Origin: Nicotiana tabacum
Taxonomy: Eukaryota; Streptophyta; Magnoliopsida; Solanales; Solanaceae
DNA length: 64,000 nt
NCBI RefSeq assembly: GCF_000715075.1
Contig: NC_134081.1
Span: 65,893,153 to 65,957,152, forward strand
Direction: 5' to 3'
Part shown: piece by piece, positions 35,668-47,534 of the stretch
How positions within the stretch are numbered: position 1 is the first letter of the stretch
How the letters are laid out: each line of letters starts with the position of its first letter
Notes under the pieces: model-generated
What the model saw: only the letters and a program-made list of their open reading frames with translations
The model's database searches: none
What the model was told of the DNA's origin: nothing
Program-made: the position numbers and the translations under genes

Positions 35668-36414
35668 TGTAACGTTCTGACTGGTCGTTTTGAGCTCAAA
35701 CGTGTCGTTCAGCGGGTTAAGGCCTTGAGTAGCTTCACTTCATGTGTGATGACTTGTACGTGTGGTCGGAATTGAATTTCGAGAAGTTCAGAGTTGTTTC
35801 GGAAGGAAAATTCTAAATTCGGATGCTATAAGTTGGAAGAGTTGACTATAGTTTGACTTTTCAGTAAACGACCTTGTAATAGAGATTTGAAGGTCCCAAT
35901 AGGTTCGTATGATGATTTCAGACTTGAGCGTGTGTTCGGGTTGAGTATCGGCTGGTACGGGAGCATTTCAATGCTTATTATGAAAAGTTGGCATTTTGAA
36001 AGCTTTAGAATTTTCAAAAGTTTGGTTTGAAGTGGATTTTGATGTTATCGATGTCCGTTTGATATTCTGAGCCTTGGAATAGGTTCGTATCATGATTTAC
36101 AACTTGTATGTAAAGTTTGGCGTCATTCCGAAATGTTTAAGTATGAATCGGACGCGTTCGTCGAAGTTTATATAATTGAAAGTTTAAATAAAGGTTTTAA
36201 TCGTCACTTTGTGGTTTTAGTGTTATTTGACGTGATTTATGGCTTCGAGCGAGTTCGTATGATGTTTTAGGAATTGTTGGTATATTTGGTTGAGGTCCCG
36301 GGGGCCTCGGGTGGATTTCGGATGGTTAACGGATTGAAATTCGACTTGGGGATTTGCTGAAGTTGTTGTCATGACTGTTCCTAGTTTCCTTGTACGCGAT
36401 TGCAAGTGGAAGTC

Positions 36415-36728
36415 CGCGATCGCGAAGAGTTGTTTGGGGCGACTATCGAATATGTTCTATGCGGTTGCGAGATTAGGCCTGCAATCCCAGTGTTGTGGTT
36501 AGTTGTACTACACGAACGCGAGGGTGGTATCGCGCTCGCGAAGAAGGAAGGAACGGTGGCCTGATGCTACGCGTTTGTTCATCGCGATCATGTGAGGAGA
36601 GGTGCGATCGCGAAGATTTGAATCCCTGTGCATCGCGTTCGCGCTTGGCCTTTTGCATTCACAATGGGTTAATTTTTGGCAGCTTGAATTTGTGCTTCGT
36701 GACTGCGAAGCATTTTCTGCGATCGCGA
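36415..36728 (+). repeat. CGC-N4-GCG word cluster in D 3' LTR
   Basis: Exact words start at 36415 (core GATC), 36531 (GCTC) and 36634 (GTTC). One-mismatch words include 36512, 36603 and 36719. The GATC word is fully palindromic. The cluster starts 747 bp from the LTR start. Confidence 0.85.
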
Positions 36729-37676
36729 AGAAGAAGGACCTGTGCATACTTGTTTTAAATCGGGATTTTTGCCCATTTCACTCATTCCTCTCTTGCTTGT
36801 GCAATTTTTGGGGAGATTTGGAGGATCCATTTTCATCATCAATCTTGAGGTATGAGATTCCTACATATTGAGAGTTAATTACATGGTTTATATATGGATT
36901 TAAACATGGAAATTAGTAGAAATTTGGGATTATAGTAGAATACCTAGAATTTGGTATTTTTGGATTTTGACCACGAAATTGGACGTGGAATTTGGAATAA
37001 ATTATATATTTGAGTTCGTGGTGTTATAGGTAAAGCTTATCATAGAAAACGTTCGGAATCTGGGCAGGTGAGCCTGAGGGTTGACTTTGTTGACTTTTCG
37101 AGTGAAGTTGTTAATCATTATAAATTGTTAAATTATAATTACTGGAGAATATTTTTATTGGTTTTTACGATTGTTTGACTAGTTTCAGAATTAATGGGCT
37201 TCGGGTTCGAAGTGTTGGAGAGGTGTTGGAGCCAGTTATGGAACTTCGGAGCGAGGTAAGTCTCCTGTCTAACTTTGTGAGGGAAAAACTACCCCTAGGT
37301 GATGTAATTGTTATGTGCTACATGTTGTGGGAGCTATACACGTATGAGCTGACGAGTGTCCGTGTGTATGCTACAATTCCTGATTATGTCCGGGTAGACT
37401 TAGGTTCACGCCATACTATAATTGTACTATTTGAGTTATCTTTGTTCGTTTAATTCCTTTATTTTGCATTACGACTTGAGACTAGACTAGCATAGGGTGA
37501 TAGACTCGCTATTGTAGAAATGTGATGAGCTTCTTGATAACCCGCGGAATAATTCGTGCATCCCTTATGAATTCTTCCCACATTGTGCGTTTCCATCGCA
37601 AGCTTTCCTTAAAGTTCATAACTCACCCATTTATTCGTGAGTGGGTCAAGGACCCGATAAAGCTTCTTTTTATAAT

Positions 37677-37885
37677 GGGATCGGGTCGTTCTCCTCGGCA
37701 GCATTATGTACCACACTCTTATGGGAGCGGGTCATTCGTCTCGGCAGTATAATAGATACATCTATGGTTTGTGTCGTTCGACCCTCGGCGGTGTAGATAT
37801 TATTATGGGATCGAGTCGTTCGCCTCGACAGTATCATATTCTTATCGGATCGGGACGTTCGCCTCGGTAGCGTCGTGCATAATAT
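37677..37885 (+). repeat. Degenerate 39-46 bp tandem array in D 3' LTR
   Basis: Units with GGATCGGGTCGTTCGCCTCGGCAG-like sequence start at about 37677, 37723, 37770, 37807 and 37846. The spacing varies from 37 to 47. The GGATCGGGT head is shared with the arrays in LTRs K and L. Confidence 0.75.
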
Positions 37886-38223
37886 TTAACAAGAAACCAG
37901 CGTATCCGTGTATTTTCCTGATTTGAGTTGTGACGACCTATCTGGTGAGGTCAGTTTCATATAGACTGCGGTTGAGGAGGTAACTGATAATTTAGAGCTT
38001 GAGTTTACTGTTCAGAGGAGGATTGTACCACGTACCTATACTTGTTTATACTGTTTATTACCATGTCATATATTTGTTTACTTCTTACTATACTTGATTT
38101 ATTAGACCACTTGTAAGTGTCGATGTCGACCTCTCGTCACTACTCCTCCGGGATTAGGCTAGATACTTACTGGGTATGTGTTGATTTACGTACTCATGCT
38201 ATACTTACTGCATTTATTTTGCA

Positions 38224-38224
<1 letters not shown>

Positions 38225-38299
<75 letters not shown>
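38225..38299. repeat. Compound (CA)n(TA)n microsatellite
   Basis: About 22 CA units pass directly into about 15 TA units inside the D 3' LTR. It is absent from comparable positions of the other LTRs. Confidence 0.97.
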
Positions 38300-38302
<3 letters not shown>

Positions 38303-38709
38303 TTCTTTTGGGCACAAGGCGCAGCTGTTGCAGGGGCGTTACGGTGAGCTGCATTCCATGTTACAATCCACAGCAAACAGAGGGTCCATCAGACTTATTT
38401 ATATTCTCCTGTCAAGCTGGTATTCCAGACAGATGTTGTAATTTATTATATTCCTAGTAGTTGCTCGTGCACTTGTGACACCGGATTTCCGGGGTTGTTC
38501 TAGAATATGGATTGTTTTACATTGGCAAACTTTTGCCTTATATTTTCATTAAACTACAAGTAAATACAATTCACTAAACCGGCCTCTCTATTTAAAAAAG
38601 TTTTATGATTTTAAAAAATAATAAAAGTGAATAATTAAGTGTTGGCTAGCCTAACGGCGACGTTGGGCGCCATCACGGCCTATAGTGGATATTGGGTCGT
38701 GACAGTTAT

Positions 38710-39864
38710 ATTCTGTTTCATAGCCTCGTAACTTTTATCCATATATTGTTGATTCACCTTAATGTTGATCTATAATCCACCAGTGATAACTGAAATTTCT
38801 TACTTAATACATTGTCACTAGGGCTCACGTCTCGTCGGTGAACATCTGAGTTATTTTTCTGATTCACCTTAGGGACGATACTACACACCAATAACTGTAT
38901 TTCATAGAATCTCAACATGATTCATCTTATAGGAGGTATTCTAATCCCGTGCAATTCATAAAGTCCCTTCTCATTGAATCATTACTTCAATCGAAGGCTA
39001 TATTCCTAAACTTCATCCTCTTATCGTTTGTCACACTTACACTCTTATTCTACTACCAGGGCAGCATTCCATCTCTTCTAAACGATCCTAGTCTTAAACT
39101 CCTTCGAGTTCATTCAAGTTATACTAAGCTTTCTAGAACTTACAGAAACCATCAGCTCTCTTATTTTGATGGGCTTAATAGCAAGGCTTTACCTATTCTC
39201 TTCACCTCCTCACTCATCCTTTCTCCGATCTACCTAAAACCTTGTTGCTCTACCATACTTTTGCTTGCGACCTTCACGTATCTATTCATACTACTCATAA
39301 CCTTCATTTAACTTGGTAGCACCATAGATTTCCTTATGTTTTTCTAGAACCTCAAGAGAGACATCACGTTGCCTCTAACTCTTTTTTACTCTCGTAACTA
39401 GACCTCTCGGTAGCTAGAAATCATAGGCTGGAAGATATGCTACTGACAACACTACTATTATTTCTGGATACTGAATCACACCGCTTTTAGCCCTCTATCT
39501 AAAGTCTGGACTATTCATAACCTTCTGTACTTGAGTATCTCGTACCTTTTTCACATTTACCTTACTTACCTTTAAATATCGCATCGTATCTTCTATCACT
39601 TTCATAACCTCCCTTGCACATAGGTGAAATTTACATCTACACCTTAAAACTCTACTATAATACTTACACCTCTAGTGCATACATAATCTGGCGGAAGCTT
39701 TATATTGACTTCTTATGACTCAGCTCTAAGGCATGATCTGGAAACGAAAGAAGGGTAATATTTCCTTAAAGCCCTATAGCCTCTCAATTATAAGTGTGGC
39801 ACGCAACACACCTATAAGCAAGATTCTATTAGATAGGGCTTTTTGGACTCTCTAGGAAAGACTT
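38710..39864 (-). mobile_element. Element E internal region, part 1
   Basis: This is the 5' part of the E interior after the primer site. One 120-codon hydrophobic frame lies on the plus strand (38949-39311), antisense to the element and without recognised similarity. I do not call it a gene. No gag was found. Confidence 0.6.
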
Positions 39865-39877
39865 GCTCCGATACCAA
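39865..39877 (-). other. Element E primer binding site
   Basis: The minus strand reads TTGGTATCGGAGC, one change from the initiator-tRNA-Met-type site, after an LTR end GGTGTGACA at 39880. Confidence 0.85.
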
Positions 39878-39879
39878 TT

Positions 39880-40659
39880 TGTCACACCACAACCTAGGTG
39901 AGGCATTGTTGGCACCCGCCGAGTGAACCATTCTGTATCTCATGATCGTTCGACGTAAACTAGAACATACATAGGCCGACTTGACTGAACTCATTCTTTA
40001 TGTAAACTATCAGGGGCCAATATGGCAACAACTCATGATATATACTGTAAGTGAGTAAGCGTCGTGATAGTGAGCCGTTAAACTCAAAATGAACCTGTAC
40101 CTACAAATCTTCTAAGAGTATCCGACATCGAAACATGATCGTGACAGGGCCTCATCCTACCCACAAGTCTATAGAAAAACGGTCAACCAGGCCACTGAAT
40201 TACTGTACATAATGAACCTATGTCTACAAAGCCTCTAAGAGTATCTGACATCAAAACATGATCGGGACAGGGGCCCAGTCTGCCCATAAGTTTGTAGCAA
40301 ATCTCTGACACCATGACTTATAGACTCATCTATACTTCGAATGAAGTGCAGTATTACAGATCCTTCGATAAATGCTAACCTCGTCTACTACGAGGGCTTG
40401 TCAAACTGATTACCCACACCTGCAGGCATAAATGTTACATCCACAACAAAAAAGATGTCAGTAGGAATAATGTACCGAGTATGTAAGACAGAACTGAAAC
40501 ATAACAATAAAACAACATCAATGAGAGAGATATAAGAATCAACCTGAACCTTTAAAGTTCCACTGAGGGCCATGATATACATACTAAGTATACTTATATA
40601 TTTAATGCCTCTCTTTGGGACTATTATCCATATCGTAACATGACTACCCAACTGATCAG
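39880..40659 (-). mobile_element. Element E 5' LTR, 3' part only
   Basis: It ends TGTGACA at 39880 beside the primer site. The stretch 40335-40602 matches 26942-27212 of the 3' LTR. The upstream part of the LTR is replaced by LTR J at 40660. Confidence 0.75.
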
Positions 40660-41921
40660 TGGTTGTTGCGTCCCGTTTTCTCGCGAAAGCGGGTTTCGGC
40701 ATGTGACAACTCTTTTAAACAAGGGTATTAAAAGAGAAGATTCTCCACCCAAGGATTTTTAAGGTGCGTTAGGGCATCTATTTGCAAATAACTCTGGTTC
40801 GACTAGTGAACGTCACCAAAGATCGGGTAAGGATTTAAGTTACCTCAAAGAGAAGGTGTTAGAAACTATTTGAGGTCCACAAATATGGTTCACGGCCGAA
40901 TTTTAAACTATGTGGGGATAATTGCGTTAAACTAGGTTGTAGGTTTCTAAATTGTCAATTAATCCTAAGTGGGTCAACTATGCAAATCAACTGAAAACAA
41001 ATAATTACTTAAAACTAGTCATGGAAAGAATTAAAATACGTAAGTGTTGTAACAAATATTATTGCATAAAAAACTACTTAATTACATTTAAGGGGGCCTA
41101 AGTTTTTAAGCCTAATGGATCATCTCTCGTGCAAAGCCTGCTAAGACTTTTATAGTCAAAGTCCAATGGCCACTCGGACAATTTGTGTATCATGTCCGCT
41201 ACCCTCATATCTATCTTTAAGTTATTACCTAAAGCGCACTACTTGATTCTGAATCGCATCTTAAAATAACTATCCGTCCTTTCCCATAGTCCAAGAGGCA
41301 TTTGACACTACTCTAAAAGGTAGGCTCTAGACTTAAGAAAAATACTTAGGTTTCTATTTCTGATTTATGTAAATGTCAAATAAGATGAGCATACAAGTAC
41401 TTAAACAAGTAGCTAATAATAAAATAAAAGCCAGCTCAAATATGCCTCTGAATTAAGTTAAGTTAATAATGATATCTTAAAATATTCTAAATATTTTGAA
41501 ACTAATGCTTAAAATACGTAATAGACTAAACTTTAAAACTAGAATGTAAGGGACAAAAACAAAGAGTTAAGAAAATAGGTTGTATAAAAATATTATTTCA
41601 AGTAGGTTAAAGTATAAAATAGGCGGCATATTCATATAACTACTATAGGTTAAAAATATATGCTTCAAAGCATACTCAGAGAAGTTAATACATCTAGAGA
41701 GTCCTAAATTTTACTCATTAAACAACTAGCACAAAAGCAAGTAGAGGTGTTGGAATGTTACAACACCTTAACTAAGAAGAAATAGCACGTGATTAAGCTA
41801 AATAGGTGCATAAATACATGAAGTGAATAAAGCACACAGTCGTTGGGTCTTATAAGCAATTAATTACCCTCATCCACAGAAACACAATATTTCACTATTG
41901 TTTAGAGTTCTACGGGCCAAA
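40660..41921 (-). mobile_element. J: Tat/Ogre-type LTR, 3' part
   Basis: On the minus strand it ends GACGCAACAACCA at 40660, like the LTR end of element A (GCAACAACA), and shares GGGTAAGG and GAAGGTGTTAG (about 40826-40863) with A near 15490-15525. It is interrupted by element K at 41922 and probably resumes at 53479. No gene is seen. Confidence 0.6.
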
Positions 41922-42630
41922 TATAACGACGGTCGTTTTGAGTATTGTAGCCCTGTTCCCCCATTTATTGCTTATTCTATGTTCATTTGTTGCTATGTGA
42001 CTTGCGGGGTGATTGGTTTGGTTCCGGGGATGATTCGGAATGAATTGAGACACTTAGTCCCATGGTTGGAGGCCTAAGTTGAAAGAGTTGACTGGATGTT
42101 AACTGATGTGTAAATGATTCCCGAACGTAGTTTTGATGGTTCCGATAGCTCCGCATGGTGATTTTCGGCTTAGGAGCGTGTCAAGATATTGATTTGTAGG
42201 TCCGTAGATGATTTTGACTTGAATTGGGGAAAGTTGAAAAAGTTGATGTTTGGAGAGTTGAGAGGTTTGACCGAGAGTTGACTTTGTAGTTTCCGAGCTC
42301 GAATATTTTGTTCCAAAAGTTAAAATAGGTCTGTTGTGTCATTTATGACTTGTGTGCTAAATTTGAGATCAATCGTAGTTGGTTTGATAGGTTTCGGCAT
42401 CGATTGTGGAAGTTAGAAATCCATTCGTTTCAATAGGCTTGAATTGAAGTGCGATTAGTGCTTTTGATGTTAGTTGATATAGTTTGAAGCCTCGACTAAG
42501 TTCGTATTGTGTTTTAGGACTTTTTGGTATGTTAGCTTGAGGTCCCAGGGGCCTCGGGTGGATTTCAGATAGTAAACGGATTAAAACTTGGACTTAGAAG
42601 ATTGTTGAAGCAGCTGATGTCTGGTGTCAT

Positions 42631-42938
42631 CGCACCTGCAAAAGGAGAGACTGCTGGTGCGGAATCGCAGGTGCGGCTGGCAATGCGCAGGTGCAAAGGA
42701 GAGTTGGGGGCTGCTGGGCTGCAGATGCGAGAGGTGGTCCGCAGAAGCGGAGTCACTTCTAGGGAAGGGAGGTCACACAAGCGAAAATTGGTGAGGTTGA
42801 GGTGGTCAGATGTTTCTGCAGAAGCGGACGTTTGGGCGCAGAAGTGCTTCCCCAGATGCGGTCTTGGGGGCGCAAATGCGGAGTGGGGTAACTTAAGTGA
42901 GTTCCGCAGGTCCGGACCTTTCACCGCAGATGCGGTTC
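42631..42938 (+). repeat. CGC-N4-GCG word cluster in LTR K
   Basis: Exact words start at 42666 (core AGGT), 42740 (AGAA), 42871 (AAAT) and 42925 (AGAT). At least six words with one or two changes lie between them (for example 42631, 42720, 42818, 42837). The cluster starts 709 bp from the LTR start. It shares the A-initial core vocabulary of S and H. Confidence 0.88.
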
Positions 42939-43930
42939 CGCAAAAGCACTGACAGTGTATTATATTCAAAGGGTTCCGAAATTTTTACATTTTTGGACTT
43001 TGCAAGCTCGGGGAGTGCCGATTTGTGAGAGGGGTTTCACTATATTTCAACAAGTAAGCCACTTTTGATCATTTTTCTTCATTAATATTGATTACCCATT
43101 GAATTTCCCACCTAGATTATGTGTTTTTAAGGTGGAATTTGGGAAATTTTGGACTAGGGATTGGAGAGTAAGATTTGGAGATTTGAGTGTCGATTTGTGG
43201 TCGAAATTGGGTGATTTTAGTATGGTTGGACTCGTTATTGAATGGGTATTCAAATTTAGTGAATTTTATTAGATTCCAAGACGTGGGCCCAGGGTTGGCT
43301 TTTTGACTTTTTTTAAAGAACCTAGCTTTATCATATGGAATTGATTCCTATTACTTGTGTTGATTGTATTAAGTTGTTTTTGGCTAGATTCGAGTCATTC
43401 TGAGGCCGATTTGTGAGGCAAAGGCTTTTTGGAATAGAGATTTATGCGGTTTGAGGTAAGTAATACTTCTAAACTTGGTTCTGAGGGTACGAATCCCTGA
43501 AATACGTGTTATGTGATTGGTGTTGAGGTGACGCACATGCTAGGTGACAAGCATGTAGGCGTGCACCGTGGTAATTATGACCTGGTCGATTTCCGTGGTA
43601 CTGTGTAGTTATGAAACATTGTTGATATTCATGTGATCCCTGTGTGAGAGTAATTGAGTTGCAATCCATGTTAGAAATCTTGTTAAGGCTAGGTGATTCT
43701 TCTGTTAGGACCCACTGGGTCATCTCTGCTGTTGATTTATTTGCTTAAATGGTAATTATGTACTCAGTCACATCCATCATTTGCATATCATATCTTAGTC
43801 TCAATTGCTATTTATTATTGCTTCATGTATCATTGTTTGGGCTATTTAGTATGATATTGGTGAGCTTGAGAGACTGGAGAGATTGATGACTGAGTTGGGG
43901 CCTGAGAGCCGTATTGTGAGTGAGATTTGT

Positions 43931-44080
43931 GGATCAGGCTGAATGCTGCATCATGCCTTATGGCTTTATATATATTATTATATGGATCGGGTCGCACACC
44001 GCAGCAGACCTTTTAGTTTTTATTATTATGGGATCAGGTTGCATGCCGCAGCATGCCAGATTGGCTTTATATTAGCGCTT
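43931..44080 (+). repeat. Degenerate about 50-bp array in LTR K
   Basis: Units with GGATC(A/G)GG(T/C) and GCNGCA(G/T)CAG heads begin at 43931, 43984 and 44031. They match the 41-bp units of LTR L in sequence but not in length. Confidence 0.7.
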
Positions 44081-44558
44081 GTGCAGGATCCGCCCCTCCG
44101 GAGTTTGACATACTAGCAGTGAGCGCAGGCACAATGATATATTCACACAATGAGTGAGAGTTGAGACAGTCAAATTGAGTACTCTGAGAGTGTGAGTACA
44201 TGAGGTTATCATTGTGATGCATTACATGTGACTTGCACATGTGACATGTAGCTATAGAGATGTAACATTCCTCATATCAGTCACACTTGGCATATATTAT
44301 CCATGTTGAGCATAAACTTTTAAACTTGAAAGCATGTCTATATTTATGTACTATGTACAAACTGATTATGAGATTTTCCTTAGTTATTACTGTCATTTTT
44401 CTGTCATATCTATACTGTTAGAATCTGGATTTAGACTGTACATATCTGAGCTTGTCATTGCTTTCAGCCCAAGGTTAGTCCTGTTACTTATTGAGTACAT
44501 TGGGTCGGTTTCACTCATACTATACTCTGCACTTTGTGTGCAGATCCAGGTACAAATT

Positions 44559-45897
44559 AAACGAGCGCAAAACACACACCTAAATTATGCTCGCTAATCA
44601 AATATAGTATAGTATAATATCGTATCGACAAGGATTAGATTTAAACAGTATTCTCGTAGTTTCTACCTTGGTTTCTATCCAAGATGATCAAGCTATTGAC
44701 GAATGATAATCGAAATAAAGATAAGCAAGGAAGTTATCAGTGGGTGAAAATAGGGGTTGATAGGATAGGTGCAAGATAATTGTTTGGGATCTAACTCTAG
44801 ATAATTCACTTCTAATGTTCAAGTGAGTCTCTCGAATTCACTTGATTATTAGTTCAAACGTTTAGTAGAAACTCCTCTCTCATTTAAGTCTCAAGCTCAC
44901 AAGATGAACCAATTTAAGCGTGTGAAGATATGCAAGAATGCGTAGTGGATTGGTCTTTAGGAAAGCCTCTTTCGATTATCCTCCTAACTAGGTTTATCAA
45001 TGATTCAACTAGCCTCTTTCGATTACTAAGAAATATTAATGAACTCAACCAACAATATAATGCAAAGATATCGCAAGTTATGCATCTCTCGATTACATGA
45101 ACAAGTGAATATAGATGCAACAGTTAAATCATCCAAAAATGCTTCAATACATAAAACTAGAGTTATAATCCACAAACAATCATCAATACACCAAATCCAT
45201 CAAACTCTAAAGAGAACTACTCCATAGATAAGGAGCAATTCTTCACAGATAAAATTAAAGTATAGGAAAACATGAATTCAATCCAAACTCGAGTCTTGAG
45301 TGATGAAGGAATGATGAAATCGTTGTGCTTTTGCTGCTCCAACTCCTCTTAGCTTCCTTAGGTCTAAAGTATGTCCAATGTCAAGAAAATAATATTTTTT
45401 CATGTATTTATACCAAGTAGGGTCGGGCCCAGATGAAATCACCTTCTCCTAGCCAAAATAGAATTATCACTCTTTAAAAATTGCACAGGCGCACCGCATG
45501 GGGTGACGCGCCATGCGGGGCATTAGTGGGGAAATCTAGAGAGTTGATTTCTGACAGACAATAGATATTTGCACTAGCGCGGTGCCCCACGCGCTGCCCC
45601 ACGCGCCGCGGCAATGGAGATTTCTCAGAGTACGGGCCAAACTTCGATTTTTGACGTCCAGACTTGGTCCTCGTCCCTTGAACACGATCCCGGCTTAATA
45701 CTTTGGGCTTTTAAGCAGACTTCAAAGCTCCAAATAGCTCAAATTACTCCACAACATCTACATCACTCGAAATCACTCCTATAATGCATAAAATACACAA
45801 TAAGTGCAAAACACTTACAATTAAAGCTCAAAACAAGTGAAATGCAGTGAATTATAGTGCAAAAACGACTAAAATACGTAATTATTGCCTACCATCA
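44559..45897 (-). mobile_element. Element T 3' LTR
   Basis: It starts TGATGGTAGGC at 45897 and ends GCGCTCGT near 44559, where the final CA has become TT. It pairs with 50241-51628. A GC-rich block 45488-45612 with repeated CCCCACGCGC words stands out from the AT-rich surroundings. Confidence 0.85.
45488..45612. repeat. GC-rich CpG block in T LTR
   Basis: It contains GCCCCACGCGC-like words in tandem and (T)GACGCGCCATGCGG-like words. The counterpart in the 5' LTR (about 51217-51345) has lost many of the CpGs to TG or CA. Confidence 0.7.
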
Positions 45898-47534
45898 ACA
45901 CCCCACACTTAAACCATTGCTCGTCCTCGAGCAATCAAACTACACTTCAAATAAACACGACCTTTTTCAACAACTCTCATAACTCATTACACCAAGAATA
46001 TTTAAAACAGATTAAGCCCAATACTGTAACATCTTTGCCTCAAGATTTGACTCAAAAGCATAACGCATTATTTATAACCCGCTCCCTTACTCTAATATAG
46101 AGGTCAACGACATTACCTTTCCTTCATGAATCAAGTGCCCTCACAAAACAATAGATAGTAGTTCCACACACAATAGAAACTAAGAACAATTAGGAACTCA
46201 CAATAGAAAGAATTCACTTACACTCAAAAGTAACATTCATATGCCACAAAAGACGTACCATAGGCTTGCCCGTAGTGTACTACTCTACTAATTGAGCTCA
46301 TTCAGTCAAGGATCAAGTAGGACTTTCATTAGTTGTAATGTAGGCTGCCGGATGGGTATGATACATTTGGATATAGTGACTACACCTCCCTAAGAACTTT
46401 AATACATATACATTAACAATTTAAACCCCACAATTATGTCAAACCATAACTCCACCTTTACATCAATATACATTAACTCCCTACTTCTTTAAGCATAATT
46501 ACATCAAATTACCACTATCAAGGAACCTTTTTCACAATCATACACTTATTTTTTCTTTCTTTTTCAATTCAAGTGGCTCTTTCTTTTTCAAAACATTGCA
46601 CCTTTGTCCTTAGTTCAATAGTTTCACTCAAAAGCCAAACCAGCCACCCCACACTTCAACTTTTACAAAGTTCATACCAAATTCAGGTGCTCACGAGAGG
46701 TACGGGGTTCAAATTAATGGTCCATTCAAACAGTTGTGTAAGGCTTGTAATGTGGTTGACAAAGAAATAAAATTACAGGCTAAAAAGGGGTTAACTACGA
46801 TACATAACAATTAGGTGGGTAAAAGCATATAACTGGCTCAACAAAGAAATGCCTAAATCACTTCCAAGACTGAATAAAACTACTATTTCAATTTGCAGAC
46901 ACACGGGGCATGTTCTAGACATCAAATGCATCGCACAGAATAACACAAAACCTCACACCCACATAGCACATAACTCAGTCAGGATCGTACTATCAAGACA
47001 CTCTAGTCAAAGCAGTTAAGCAAAGTTAAGATCATACAATTTAAGGTACTTATACAAGAGTGAACAACAGAGCATAAGCGTCATACTAACGCACTCACTA
47101 TTCTCAAGGCATAATAAAGTCAAGAGACATTGCCTTCAATTCATATTACAGCACAAGGTTTCCTACTCTAAATAAAAATAAAAACTAACTAATCCCAGTT
47201 CAAACAAAAACCCTTGGAAAAGAAACACGGCACAAAGAAAAACTGATGGGGAATTATTACACTACCTAACAAAATAAAATCTTTTGTCTTTTTCATTCGA
47301 CTTTACTCCCTCAAGAAACCTGTCGATGATATGCATCGTCGGGAAAAATCGAAAATTTTTATGTTTGTTTTTTTTCAATTTTTTTTCTTTCTCTATCTCT
47401 AACTACTACAACTAACAAATAGAAAACTAATATAAATACATACAAATATCCCCCACCCATACTTAAGTTATGGCATGTCCCCATGACACACAATTAAAAA
47501 GCATAAGGTAGAGGAAACTTCCCGTAATATCTGG
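45898..47534 (-). mobile_element. Element T 3' untranslated interior
   Basis: This is 1.6 kb with no recognised coding motif. Near its end the minus strand reads CGAGGACGAGCAATGG and then TTTAAGTGTGGGGTG directly before the LTR start, the likely polypurine tract (about 45898-45912). In an autonomous Athila, RT and integrase would lie between the protease and this point. Confidence 0.7.

Larger units (their letters stand above)
30035..38704 (+). mobile_element. Element D: LTR element with long interior lacking recognised genes
   Basis: Plus strand: 5' LTR 30035 to about 31985 (truncated), interior to 35655, polypurine tract 35656-35667, complete 3' LTR 35668-38704. The flanks GCTAT (30030-30034) and GTTAT (38705-38709) form a 5-bp target duplication with one transition, so both ends belong to one insertion. 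The last 1 kb of the 5' LTR and the primer site are missing. No gag, protease, RT or integrase motif was found. Confidence 0.82.
35668..38704 (+). mobile_element. Element D 3' LTR (3037 bp), complete
   Basis: It begins TGTAACGTTCTGACTGGTCG and ends GGGTCGTGACA. Landmarks: word cluster 36415-36728, donor-like GT at 36850 and 37256 (406 bp apart), degenerate array 37677-37885, dinucleotide tract 38225-38299, and CACTTGTGACACCGGAT shared with LTR C near its end. Confidence 0.88.
26934..40659 (-). mobile_element. Element E: old LTR element without recognised genes, host of A, D and J
   Basis: On the minus strand: 5' LTR part 40659-39880, primer site 39877-39865, internal region 39864-38710 and 30034-29622 (about 1.6 kb net), polypurine tract, then 3' LTR 29621-26934. 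The two LTRs share about 270 bp (40335-40602 and 26942-27212). Element D sits in the interior, element A breaks into the 3' LTR at 26933, and J abuts the 5' LTR. No gag or pol motif was found, so it resembles a LARD-type non-autonomous element or a heavily deleted one. Confidence 0.7.

Noticed and set aside
38117..38376. Open frames with Thr-His, Tyr-Ile or Val-Cys runs
   Set aside because: These are translations of the (CA)n(TA)n microsatellite.
38949..39311. 120-codon hydrophobic open frame on the plus strand
   Set aside because: It lies antisense in the E interior, has low-complexity Leu/Ile/Ser composition from CT-rich DNA, and shows no recognised domain.
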